A DNA stretch of 64,000 bases from Triticum aestivum (Eukaryota; Streptophyta; Magnoliopsida; Poales; Poaceae), in contig NC_057802.1 of assembly GCF_018294505.1 (NCBI RefSeq), positions 556,635,948 through 556,699,947 on the forward strand, given 5' to 3'. The notes beneath the pieces were generated by a model, which saw nothing but the letters and a program-made list of their open reading frames with translations, ran no database searches and was not told the DNA's origin. Below are positions 33,791-44,566 of this stretch, in pieces (within the stretch, counting starts at the first letter, position 1; each line of letters starts with the position of its first letter). Both the position numbers and the translations under genes were made by a program.

Positions 33791-34842
33791 TTCTTGAGGT
33801 GATACGATCTTGATGTATCGCGAGCTTTGCTATTATAGTTGGATCTCATGATGTTTCTCCCCCTCTACTCTCTTGTAATGGATTGAGTTTCCCCTTTGAA
33901 GTTATCTTATCGGATTGAGTCTTTTATTGATTTGAGAACACTTGATGTATGTCCTGCGTGGGATACCCGTGGTGACAATGGGGTATTCTATTGATCCACT
34001 TGATGTATGTTTTGGTGATCAACTTGCGGGTTCCGCCCATGAACCTATGCATAGGGGTTGGCACACGTTTTCGTCTTGATTCTCCGGTAGAAACTTTGGG
34101 GCACTCTTTGAGGTTCTATGTGTTGGTTGAATAGATGAATCTGAGATTGTGTGATGCATATCGTATAATCATACCCACGGATACTTGAGGTGACATTGGA
34201 GTATCTAGGTGACATTAGGGTTTTTGGTTGATGTGTGTCTTCAGGTGTTATTTTACTATGAACTCTAGGGCTGTTTGTGACACTTATAGGAATAGCCCAA
34301 TGGATTGATCGGAAAGAATAACTTTGAGGTGGTTTCGTACCCTATCATAATCTCTTCGTTTGTTCTCCACTATTAGTGACTTTGGAGTGACTCTTTGGTG
34401 CATGTTGAGGGATAGTTATATGATCCAATTATGTTATTATTGTTGAGAGAACTTGCACTAGTGAAAGTATGAACCCTAGGCCTTGTTTCCTAGCATTGCA
34501 ATACCGTTTGTGCTTACTTTTGTCATTAGTTACCTTGCTGTTTTTATATTTTTAGATTACAAAAACCTATATCTACCATCCATATTGCACTTGTATCACC
34601 ATCTCTTCGCCGAACTAGTGCACCTATACAATTTACCATTGTATTGGGTGTGTTGGGGACACAAGAGACTCTTTGTTATTTGGTTGCAGGGTTGTTTGAG
34701 AGAGACTATCTTCAACCTATGCCTCCCACGGATTGATAAACCTTAGGTCATCCACTTGAGGGAAATTTTCTACTGTCCTACAAACCTCTGCACTTGGAGG
34801 CCCAACAACGTCTACAAGAAGAAGGTTGCGTAGTAGACATCA
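33160..34842 (+). mobile_element. Sabrina/WHAM-like LTR, upstream copy
   Basis: From TGATACGTCTCCAACGTATC to GCGTAGTAGACATCA, 1683 bases, followed by the primer-binding site. It shares its first 300 bases and overall design with the minus-strand Sabrina LTRs but diverges in the second half, so it is a related family or subfamily of the Athila lineage. A (CT)n microsatellite lies at 33759-33787, expanded compared with the downstream LTR. CACCTATATATTCCC near 33528 is the likely promoter TATA. Confidence 0.88.
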
Positions 34843-34851
34843 AGCAGTTTC

Positions 34852-34868
34852 TGGCGCCGTTGCCGGGG
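34852..34868 (+). other. Primer-binding site (tRNA-Asp type)
   Basis: TGGCGCCGTTGCCGGGG, exactly complementary to the 3' end of plant tRNA-Asp (family knowledge for Athila-lineage elements), ten bases after the LTR end. Confidence 0.9.
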
Positions 34869-34966
34869 AGGTGAGTACTTGAAGGTATATCTTTAGATCT
34901 TGCAATCGAATCTTTTTGTTTCTTGTTTTATCACTAGTTTCGTCTATAAAAGAAAACTACAAAAAA

Positions 34967-35961
34967 ATGGAATTGAGTTTGCCTCATACGCTTCATCTTT
35001 TTAATATCTTTCGTGAGTATGATGGAAAGGAAAATTGTGCCAACGTGTTAGAAGAAGAATGCATTAGAATGTTTGGCACTAAATATTTGAATGATGAGCA
35101 TGATTGCAATGTTGTTAGTATGAATTCCTTGAATATCCATGATGCTAATGATATGCAAAGCCACAAGCTTGGGGATGCTATGTTTGATGAAGATGATATT
35201 TTTTGTCCCCCAAGTTTTGATGAGCAAATTTATTATGATGAAAGCATGCCTCCTATTTATGATGATTATATTGATGAAAGTGGGTTTGGAAGAGTGTCAA
35301 CTTTAGGAAGTAATGATCCCACTATTTTGGAGGATGTTGAATATTATAATATTTATGAAAGTGGATTTGGAGAGGTCATGACCTTATTTAGTGATGAGTC
35401 CACTATCTTGGAAGAGGTTTCAATCAATTATGATGAGAACAAAGTGCTACTTATGATGATTATTGTGATGAAACTTATGCTATAAAAAGTAGTGATGATT
35501 ATATTTATAAAACTTGTCATGATTATGATTACCCTTTTTCTGAACATTACTCTTTTAATGTGGAAACAATTTATAGTATTCAAGTCTCTTATGATACTCC
35601 CACTATTCTGAAAGAGAAGAAATTTGCTTATGTGGGGAGTAATAAAAATTCTATGCTTGTAGATCATGAAAAGAATGCTTTATGTGATGGTTATATTGTT
35701 GAATTCATTCATGATGCTACTGAAAATTATTATGAGGGAGGAATATATGCTTGTAGGAATTGCAATAATATCAAGTTTCCTCTCTATGTGCTTAAAATCT
35801 TGAAGTTATGCTTGTTTTGTCTTCCTATGCTAGTTGATTATTGTTCCCATAAGTTGTTTGCTCACAAAATCCCTATGCATAGGAAGTGGGTTAGACTTAA
35901 ATGTGCTAGTCATATTCTTCATGATGCTCTCTTTATGTTTCAATTCTTATCTTTTATGTGA
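34967..35961 (+). pseudogene. Acidic gag-region ORF of the Sabrina-like element, frameshifted
   Basis: Starts MELSLPHTLHLFNIFREYDG at 34967, in AAAAAAATGG shortly after the primer-binding site. The N-terminal half is rich in Asp, Glu and Tyr with a repeated DE-S-GFG element (YIDESGFGRVSTL and YESGFGEVMTLF). The frame shifts near 35440. A second open frame (35560-35961) continues with HEKNALCDGYIVEFIHDATE, YACRNCNNIKFPLYVLKIL and IPMHRKWVRLKCAS. Similar ORFs occur in many copies of this repeat group; no enzymatic domain is visible and the function is unknown. Confidence 0.7.
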
Positions 35962-38900
35962 GCATCATTGAAATCATCATACCTAGCTAGGGGCGTTAAA
36001 CGTTAGTGCTTGTTGGGAGGTAACCCAATTTTATTTTAGTTTCTTACTTTTTGGTTCTGTTTAGTAATAAATAATCCATCTAGCTTCTGTTTAGATGTGG
36101 TTTTATGTTTTAATTAGTGTTTGTGCCAAGTAGAACCTTTGGGAAGACTTGTGTGAAGTCTTTATGATCATGCTGTAAAAAACAGAAACTTTAGCGCTCA
36201 CGATATTAGCTTCAACTTTTTACTGGAGAGTGATATTTAGTTGATTCTTTTTGAATACGATTACTAGACAAATTTCTCAGGTCCACCAATTTAGTTTAGA
36301 ATTTTTGGAGTTCTAGAAGTTTGCGTTAGTTACAGATTACTACAGACTGTTCTGTTTTTGACAGCTTCTGTTTTTCGTGTGTTGTTTACTTATTTTGATG
36401 ACTCTATGGCTAGTAAAATAGTTTATAAACAATAGAGAAGTTGGAATACAGTAGATTTAACACCAATATAAATAAATAATGAGTTCATTATAGTACCATG
36501 AAGTGGTGTTTTGTTTTCTTTCGCTAACGGAGCTCACGAGATTTTCTGTTAAGTTTTGTGTTGTGAAGTTTTCAAGTTTTGGGTAAAGATTCGATGGACT
36601 ATGGAATAAGGAGTGGCAAGAGCCTAATCTTGGGGATGCCCAAGGCACCCCAAGGTAATATTCAAGGATAACCAAGCGTCTAAGCTTGGGGATGCCCCGG
36701 ATGGCATCCCCTCTTTCGTCTTCGTTCATCGGTAACTTTACTTGGGGCTATATTTTTATTCACCACAAGATATGTGTTTTGCTTGGAGCGCCATTTTATT
36801 TTCTTTAGCCTTGCTTGCTGTTATTTAGAATAATGTTTTGCATCTTTATTTTCAATAAAGATGTCAAGGATAGCCTTTACCATGCTTATTTTGCAAGTCT
36901 ACATGTTGCTGTTTTAAAACAGAAAGTTTACCGCTATTGCGAAAATTCCCTATAAGATTCAAAATACGATGAAGTGTTGAAACCTTTTGCATAATAAGCT
37001 CTGATAAATTTACTACAGTGGGAATTTTCTTTCATAATTTTTGGAGTTAGGGAAGTATGATGGATCTTGCATTCTTTACAAACTGTACTGTTTTGGCAGA
37101 TTGCTGTTATGTTTGCATTGTTTGCATATGTTTGCTTGTTTAATGATTCTATTTGAGGATAGGAGTATTGAATATGCAGGGACATTTAGTATGCAATGTT
37201 GAATAATAATTTTTGTGATTTGCTACAGCATAGAATGATAAGGTTTTTGCATTGGTTTATACTAACTTATCTCACGAGTTCTTGTTGAGTTTGGTGTGGA
37301 TGAAGCTTTCGAGATTTAGGAAACCGTGATATAAAAGGAATTAAGGAGACGCAAAAGTTCAAGCTTGGGGATGCCCAAGGCACCCCCAAGATAATATTTC
37401 AAGAAGTCTCAAGCATCTAAGCTTGGGGATGCCCGGTAGGCATCCCACCTTTCTTCTTCAATAATTATCGGTTAGTATCGGTTGAACCTAAGTTTTTGCT
37501 TCTTCACATGATGTGTGCTATCCTTGAAATGTCATTTTATTTTGTTTTTCTTGCTTCTTGAATAAAATACATTAGATCTGAAATTCTTAAATGAGAGAGA
37601 GTCTTCACATAGCTACATAATTATTTAACTATTCATTGATCTTCACTTATATCTTTTTGGAGTAGTTTGTCATTTACTCGTGTGCTTCACTTATATCCTA
37701 TGAGTAAATGGTTGAATAATTTGAATTTCATAAATCTGAAATTATATATGCTTCATATGCCTTTGCCATGGGGAGTAATGCCTTCACATATAAGAAGTAG
37801 AGGTGGTAAATTTATTGAAGGTTAGCAAACATTGTATTGGTCACTTGAACAATTCATGAAAGAATATTGACGGAAAAGAGATTTCACATATAAATATACT
37901 ATCTTGGACATCTTCTATGATTGTGAGCCCCATTAATTATTTTCAAACCTGAGCAAATTAGTTGAAGTTGGACAAGGAAGACAACATAATGAGTTATGCT
38001 TGGGTATATTTGTATCGAAGTTATATTGTTATGGATCCTCTAACATGTGGTGCTTGCTATTTAGAATCCTTTGCTAGCCAAAATATCTGTACTAAGCGGG
38101 AATACTGCTTGTGCATCCAAACTCCCTGAACCAAGTTTCTTCCATGAGTGTCCACCATATCTACCTATATGCGGTATTTACCTGCCGTTCCAAGTAAATT
38201 TGCATGTGCCAAACTCTAAACCTTCAAATAATAATCTGTTTTGTATGCCCGAATCGCTCATGTAGCGGCTAGGGGCTATCAGTATCTTCCATGCTAGGTG
38301 GGTTATTCTCACGATGAGTGGACTCCGCTCATCATTCACGAGAAAATGGCTGGTAACTGGGATGCCCAGTCCCATGATCAAAAGATCAAAATCAAATCAA
38401 AAATAATTGCAAACAAAACTCCCCCAGGATTGATGTTAGTTGGAGGCACCCGTTGTTTCAGGCAAGCCATGGATTGATGATTGTTGGTGGAGGGGGAGTA
38501 AAATCTTTACCTTTCTTTTTGGGAACCGCCTATAATGTATGTAGTATGGAAGATATTGGGAACTCTTGGTTGTTATGTTGACAATGAAAGCATACCTCTC
38601 AAAATTATTTTCATCTCTGTTTTTGCTTCGAGCTCTGGCACCTCTGCAAATCCCTACTTCCCTCTACGAAGGGCCTATCTTTTACTTTTATGCAAGAGTC
38701 AGTAGTATTCTTTCTCATTCCAACCCACTCTTTAGTTGGCAAGCATCATGTGATGGAAAGATCTAAGCATATATGGCCATTCAAATATATTTGAGCATGA
38801 ATTATTATTGTTGACAATTATCTATATGATAAATAAGTTGGGAGGCGAAACATTAAGCCCCTATCTTTCTCTGTGTTCGATGGATGCTATTTGTTCTAAA

Positions 38901-39269
38901 AATATGCTTTGAGTGGTAGCAATCATGGAAGACTAAAAGATAGTTGAGTATGTGAAGTTTGCTGAATCAAAGCTCTAACATAGACTCTTCCTGAAAATAA
39001 GATGAATTATAATTGTTTGATGACTAATAACACGGTTTGTTAGTTTTCAAGAAAGTTTGTGATCTATACTTTAACATGTGAATAGCTTGTTACTTGATCA
39101 TGAAAAGTTCTATGAGTTGAACTACTGTTATGACATATAATGATGCTAGAAAAGGTGATTGAAATTATCATTGATCAAACTTATGCACCTGCTAGCATTC
39201 ACACTTCATAAATTATTTCTTTTATCATTTACCTACTCGAGGACAAGTAGGAATTAAGCTTGGGGATGC

Positions 39270-40933
39270 TGATACGTCTCCAACATATCTATAATTTATG
39301 AAGTATTCATGCTATTATATTATCCATCTTGGATGTTTTATGGGCTTTACTATGCACTTTTATATTACTTTTGGGACTAACCTATTGACCCAGAGCCCAG
39401 TGCCAGTTTCTGTTTTTCCCTTGTTTCAGTGTTTCACTGAAAAGGAATATCAAACGGAGTCCAAACGGAGTGAAACCTTCGGAAAAGTTATTTTTGGAAA
39501 GAAAGCAATACGGGAGACTTGTAGTGCACGTTAGGGGATCAACGAGGAGAGCACGAGGCAGGGGGGCGCGCCCACCCCCTGGGCGCACCCTCCACCCTCG
39601 TGGGCCCCTCGTGGCTCCCCTTACCGACTTCTTTCGCCTATATATTCCCATATACCCTAAAACCTTCGGGGAGCAGAAGAGATCGGGAGTTCCGCCGCCG
39701 CAAGCCTCTATAGCCACCAAAAACCAATCGGGACCCTGTTCCGGCACCCTGTCGGAGGGGGGGATCCCTCACCGGTGGCCATCTTCATCATCCCGGCGCT
39801 CTCCATGACGAGGAGGGAGTAGTTCACCCTCGGGGCTGAGGGTATGTACCAGTAGCTATGTGTTTGATCTCTCTCTCATGTTCTTGAGGTGATACGATCT
39901 TGATGTATCGCGAGCTTTGCTATTATAGTTGGATCTTATGATGTTTCTCCCCCTCTACTCTCTTGTAATGGATTGAGTTTCCCCTTTGAAGTTATCTTAT
40001 CGGATTGAGTCTTTTAATGATTTGAGAACACTTGATGTATGTCTTGCGTGGGATACCCGTGGTGACAATTGGGTATTCTATTGATCCACTTGATGTATGT
40101 TTTGGTGATCAACTTGCGGGTTCCGCCCATGAACCTATGCATAGGGGTTGGCACACGTTTTCATCTTGATTCTCCGGTAGAAACTTTGGGGCACTCTTTG
40201 AGGTTCTATGTGTTGGTTGAATAGATGAATCTGAGATTGTGTGATGCATATCATATAATCATACCCACGGATACTTGAGGTGACATTGGTGTATCTAGGT
40301 GACATTAGGGTTTTTGGTTCATGTGTGTCTTAAGGTGTTATTTTACTACGAACTCTAGGGCTGTTTGTGACACTTATAGGAATAGCCCAATGGATTGATC
40401 GGAAAGAATAAGTTTGAGGTGGTTTCGTACCCTACCATAATCTCTTCGTTTGTTCTCCACTATTAGTGACTTTGGAGTGACTCTTTGTTGCATGTTGAGG
40501 GATAGTTATATGATCCAATTATGTTATTATTGTTGAGAGAACTTGCACTAGTGAAAGTATGAACCCTAGGCCTTGTTTCCTAGCATTGAAATACCATTTG
40601 TGCTTACTTTTATCATTAGTTACCTTGCTGTTTTTTATATTTTCAGATTACAAAAAACTATATCTACCATCCATATTGCACTTGTATCACCATCTCTTCG
40701 CCGAACTAGTGCACCTATACAATTTACCATTGTATTGGGTGTGTTGGGGACACAAGAGACTCTTTGTTATTTGGTTGCAGGGTTGTTTGAGAGAGACCAT
40801 CTTCAACCTACGACTCTAGCGGATTGATAAACCTTAGGTCATCCACTTGAGGGAAATTTGCTACTGTCGTATAAACCTCTGCACTTGGAGGCCCAACAAC
40901 GTCTACAAGAAGAAGGTTGCGTAGTAGACATCA
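39270..40933 (+). mobile_element. Sabrina/WHAM-like LTR, downstream copy
   Basis: 1664 bases, very similar to 33160-34842 with scattered substitutions, a shorter CT repeat and small indels near 39570. It ends GTAGTAGACATCA and is followed by ACCGA. Because the left side of the array is truncated, a target duplication cannot be checked. Confidence 0.9.
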
Positions 40934-42060
40934 ACCGACATCCTCCATCTGCGATCTCCATGTACAGGGGCGGGGTTCAAGACCTGTGAAGTGAAGGTGC
41001 GGTCTCCGGCGAGGAAAAGTAGAACACGGCAGACGGACCGGCCAGTTGGCACACCATGCCCTGCCGCCTCCCATGCCCTAGTCATCCTCGGAGGAGTCCC
41101 TGACCTCGGCGGTGCCGGAGGTTGGACGGCGGCAAGTAGGACCCGTGGCTGACGGTGCTCCCGTCATCGGCCGCCAGCGTGGCCACCGCTTATGCGGCGA
41201 CTTGAGCGAGGGCGGCGACCTCGAGCTTCATCCCCAAAGACAAGCTCTCCCATATAGCGTTCGCGCTCGCGGTCATGGCGGATGTGGTGCCAGGTAGCAG
41301 GACGATGCGCTATGGTGTGGAGGTTAGCTAGGCGTTGCCGCTTTAAGTAGCACATTCCGGTGAGGCCGAGCGTCCAGGTGCGTCATTAAGTCGCCGGAGT
41401 TGGTTCCTCGGGCACCGAGCATCTTAACGACGGCATACGGATGGACGACATGAATGCGGGCAGCTGGCGCCGGCTGGGAACGCACCGCGCGACGGCGCGA
41501 GGGACGAGGGTTTTTGGTGTGCCAGGGTAGTCAGCTGCGGTCGTGGCAACGTTGTGATGCCCTTTGCTCACATGCGACCCCACATGTCATCAAAAAAGCA
41601 AGGCGACCCGGCATGGTCTCAGGTCCTGGGGATGCAGTTGGCCGCGCTACACCACTCCGCGGATGCGTCGCGGCGCGCGCGCACTTCGGCGCCCCGTGCA
41701 TACTCGACGAGCCGGGTGTTGATCTGCTGGCCGTGCCACAGCGCTAACGCCACCCTCGGCACAATGAAACCCACCGTGCGCATGCCTCATTTGAACATTC
41801 CAGCGAGTATCATTCGGATGTGGGCCTAGACCATGCTTATATTTCCAATGTTGTAATTTGTCCGACATGCATACAAACAAACGGTTCGTTTAAAGTTTCA
41901 CTTTGCCTCCAATACTTGTCGCTTCCCGTCTTAGTTTTGACATCCCATTCGGTTCATGCCCCGACACATCTTGACGAGATCGATTGATGTTGAGAGATCA
42001 ATTTGCGTGTCATGCAAGGAGATAAAGGTTTGGTTTGTTTCTATGATAGAAATGACCGGC
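40934..42060. other. Unassigned GC-rich segment
   Basis: About 1.1 kb, GC-rich to 41850, then more mixed. Several short frames exist on both strands (for example 41386-41583 minus and 41554-41829 plus) without recognisable motifs. No LTR, inverted terminal repeat or transposase was identified. It may be a piece of an old gene or of a DNA transposon. Confidence 0.4.
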
Positions 42061-42077
42061 GGGGGGGGGGGGGGGGG
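42061..42077 (+). repeat. Run of 17 G
   Basis: Uninterrupted poly(G) right before the inside-out Stowaway structure. Such runs are prone to length error in sequencing, so the exact count may be unreliable. Confidence 0.9.
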
Positions 42078-42086
42078 TGTCTGTGG

Positions 42087-42326
42087 GGATCAGAGGGAGT
42101 ATATTGTATGTTCATAAGCGAAACGAACGTATTGTACCCACCCTAGTCCTCTTTCAATCGATCTTCGGACCCCGAGATGAAATCGAGAGAGAACGAGTGG
42201 GTGCATGTGTGATACGTAAGGCGAATTCAAAATTTTGAGCCGGTGATCATAGCATCCACAATTCATATATAAAGAGTATTCAATGTTCGTTTTTCTCTTG
42301 AACATACAATATACTCCCTCCGATCC
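42087..42326. repeat. 28-bp inverted repeat formed by outward-facing Stowaway ends
   Basis: Left arm 42087-42114 (GGATCAGAGGGAGTATATTG...) and right arm 42299-42326 are complementary with one mismatch by eye and enclose 184 bases. The outer halves are Stowaway terminal sequence (CTCCCTCCGATCC) but point outward, with TA at the junctions; the inner halves are TTGTATGTTCA and TGAACATACAA. Confidence 0.7.
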
Positions 42327-42554
42327 TTTCTAGTAGTTTACATATAAGTTTTATGTGTAGTCAAAGTATCTCTACTTTGATCAAACTTACAGAAAAAAGT
42401 ATCAACATTCAATAACGCCCAATCAATATTGTTAGATTCGTACGTACTCCTAGATTTATATTCAAACAGACATGGTTTCCAATTTGTTTTCAACCACGTG
42501 AATGTGCTTGTTCTCGCGCATGCTCTTCCTACTAGGATTTCGCCACGTATAGCC

Positions 42555-43827
42555 TGAAGGAAATATGCCCTAGAGGCAATAATAAAGTTATTATTTATTT
42601 CCTTATTTCATGATAAATGTTTATTATTCATGCTAGAATTGTATTAACCGCAAACTTAGTACATGTGTGAATACATAGACAAAACAAAGTGTTCCTAGTA
42701 TGCCTCTACTTGACTAGTTCGTTTATCAAAGATGGTTATGTTTCCTAACCATAGACATGTGTTGTCATTTGATGAATGGGATCACATCATTAGGAGAATG
42801 ATGTGATGGAGAAGACCCATTCATTACCTTAGCATTATGATCGTTATAGTTTCATTGCTACTGTTTTCTTCATGACTTATACATGTTCCTCAGACTATGA
42901 GATTATGCAACTCCCGAATACCGGAGGAACACCTTGTGTGCTATCAAACGTTGCAACATAACTGGGTGATTATAAAGATGCTCTACAGGTGTCTCCGATG
43001 GTGTTTGTTGAGTTGGCATAGATCGAGATTAGGATTTGTCACTCCGTGTATCGGAGAGGTATCTCTGGGCCCTCTCGGTAATGCACATCACTATAAGCCT
43101 TGAAATCATTGTGACTAATGAGTTAGTTGCGGGATGATGCATTACGGAACGAGTAAAGAGACTTGTCGGTAACGAGATTGAACTAGGTATTGAGATACCG
43201 ACGATCGAATCTCGGGCAAGTAACATACCGATGACAAAGGGAACAACGTATGTTGTTATGCGGTTTGAACGATAAAGATCTTCATAGAATATGTAGGAAC
43301 CAATATGAGCATCCAGGTTCCGCTATTGGTTATTGACCCTAGATGAGTCTCGGTCATGTCTACATAGTTCTCGAACCCGTAGGGTCCGCACGCTTAACGT
43401 TCGGTGACGATTTGTATTATGAGTAATGTGATTTGATGACCGAAGTTTGTTCGGAGTCCCGGATGAGATCGAGGACATGACGAGGAGTCTCGAAATGGTC
43501 GAGACGTAAAGATTGACATATTGGAAGGCTATATTCGGACATCGGAAAGGTTCTGAGTGATTTGGGTATTTTTTGGAGTACCGAAGAGTTACGGGAATTT
43601 GTATTGGGCCTTAATAGGCCATACGAGAAAGGAGAGAAAGGCCTCAAGGGTGGCCGCGCCCCTTCCCCATGGACTGGTCCGAATTGGACTAGGGAAAGGG
43701 GGCGCCCCCTTCCTTCCTTCTCCTTCTCCCTTCCCTTTTTCCTATTCCATGTGGGAGGTGGAATCCTACTAGGACAAGGGAGTCCTAGATTAGGACTCCA
43801 CACTTTGGGCGCGCCCTATGAGGGCTG
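42555..43827 (+). mobile_element. Angela/WIS-type LTR, truncated by an insertion
   Basis: Begins TGAAGGAAATATGCCC and follows the Angela LTR for 1273 bases until it is interrupted by the Fatima-like LTR at 43828. The last quarter of the LTR is missing from the window and should lie beyond 64000. The five bases before it are TAGCC. Without the internal flank I cannot say whether it is a 5', 3' or solo LTR. Confidence 0.9.
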
Positions 43828-44307
43828 TGTCGGTGTCAAAACCGGCGAATCTCGGGTAGGGGGTCCCGAACTGTGCGTCTAGGATCGATGGTAACAGGAG
43901 ACGGGGGACACGATGTTTACCCAGGTTCGGGCCCTCTCTATGGAGGTAATACCCTACTTCCTGCTTGATTGATCTTGATGAATATGAGTGTTACAAGAGT
44001 TGATCTACCACGAGATCGTAATGGCTAAACCCTAGAGGTCTAGCCTATGAGTATATGGTAATGAATCTGTCCTATCCGGATTATGCTCTCCGGTTTATAT
44101 AGACACCGGAGAGATCTAGGGTTACATGAGGTCGGTTACATAAGAGGGAATCTTCCTAATCGATCGCCTAGCTTGCCTTCCACGCCAAGTAGAGTCCAAT
44201 CCGGACACGGGTATAGTCTTCGGTCTTCGTCTCTTCATAGCCCATCAGTCCGGCCCAATGAGTAACAGGCCGGACGCCCGAGGACCCCTTAGTCCAGGAC
44301 TCCCTCA
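43828..44307 (+). mobile_element. Fatima-like Gypsy 5' LTR
   Basis: 480 bases, TGTCGGTGTCAAAACCGG ... CAGGACTCCCTCA, homologous to the solo LTR at 22054-22505. It is followed by internal sequence (GTAGCCGCCGAACCAGGC), so it is the 5' LTR of a plus-strand element that continues to at least 56091. The preceding bases are GGCTG; the other copy of the target duplication is outside the window. GGTTTATATAGACACC near 44091 is the likely TATA region. Confidence 0.88.
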
Positions 44308-44566
44308 GTAGCCGCCGAACCAGGCTTCAATGACGATGTGTTCGGCGCTCGGATTGTCTTCGGCATTGCAAGGCGGGTTCCCTTCTTCAAGTAATGTATT
44401 CGGTTGTTGACTCAATATCGTTCCCCTCGGCTTCTGCACACTAATAACTTCGTCTTCCACGTGTCGAGCGGATGTGGAAAGTCAGGGCATTTTTGCAAAT
44501 AACACCTCGTCCACACAAGGAAGAACGCCTATTTAATGAAATCGGATCTTAGATCCAGGCGATACC
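44308..44566 (+). other. Leader of the Fatima-like element
   Basis: Non-coding leader between the 5' LTR and the first ATG. A primer-binding site should start within a few bases of the LTR; GTAGCCGCCGAACCAGGC occupies that place, but I cannot assign a tRNA with confidence. Confidence 0.6.

Larger units (their letters stand above)
34843..39269 (+). mobile_element. Sabrina/WHAM-like internal region, non-autonomous
   Basis: 4.4 kb between two LTRs, with primer-binding site at the left and polypurine tract at the right end. Only the first kilobase codes (gag-region ORF). The rest is AT-rich, with the same AAGCTTGGGGATGCCC blocks seen in the minus-strand array (36618, 36687, 37362, 37423) and no protease, reverse transcriptase or integrase. 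Confidence 0.88.

Noticed and set aside
41386..41880. Possible captured host gene
   Set aside because: Short frames on both strands show no recognisable motif or splice pattern; left as unassigned sequence.
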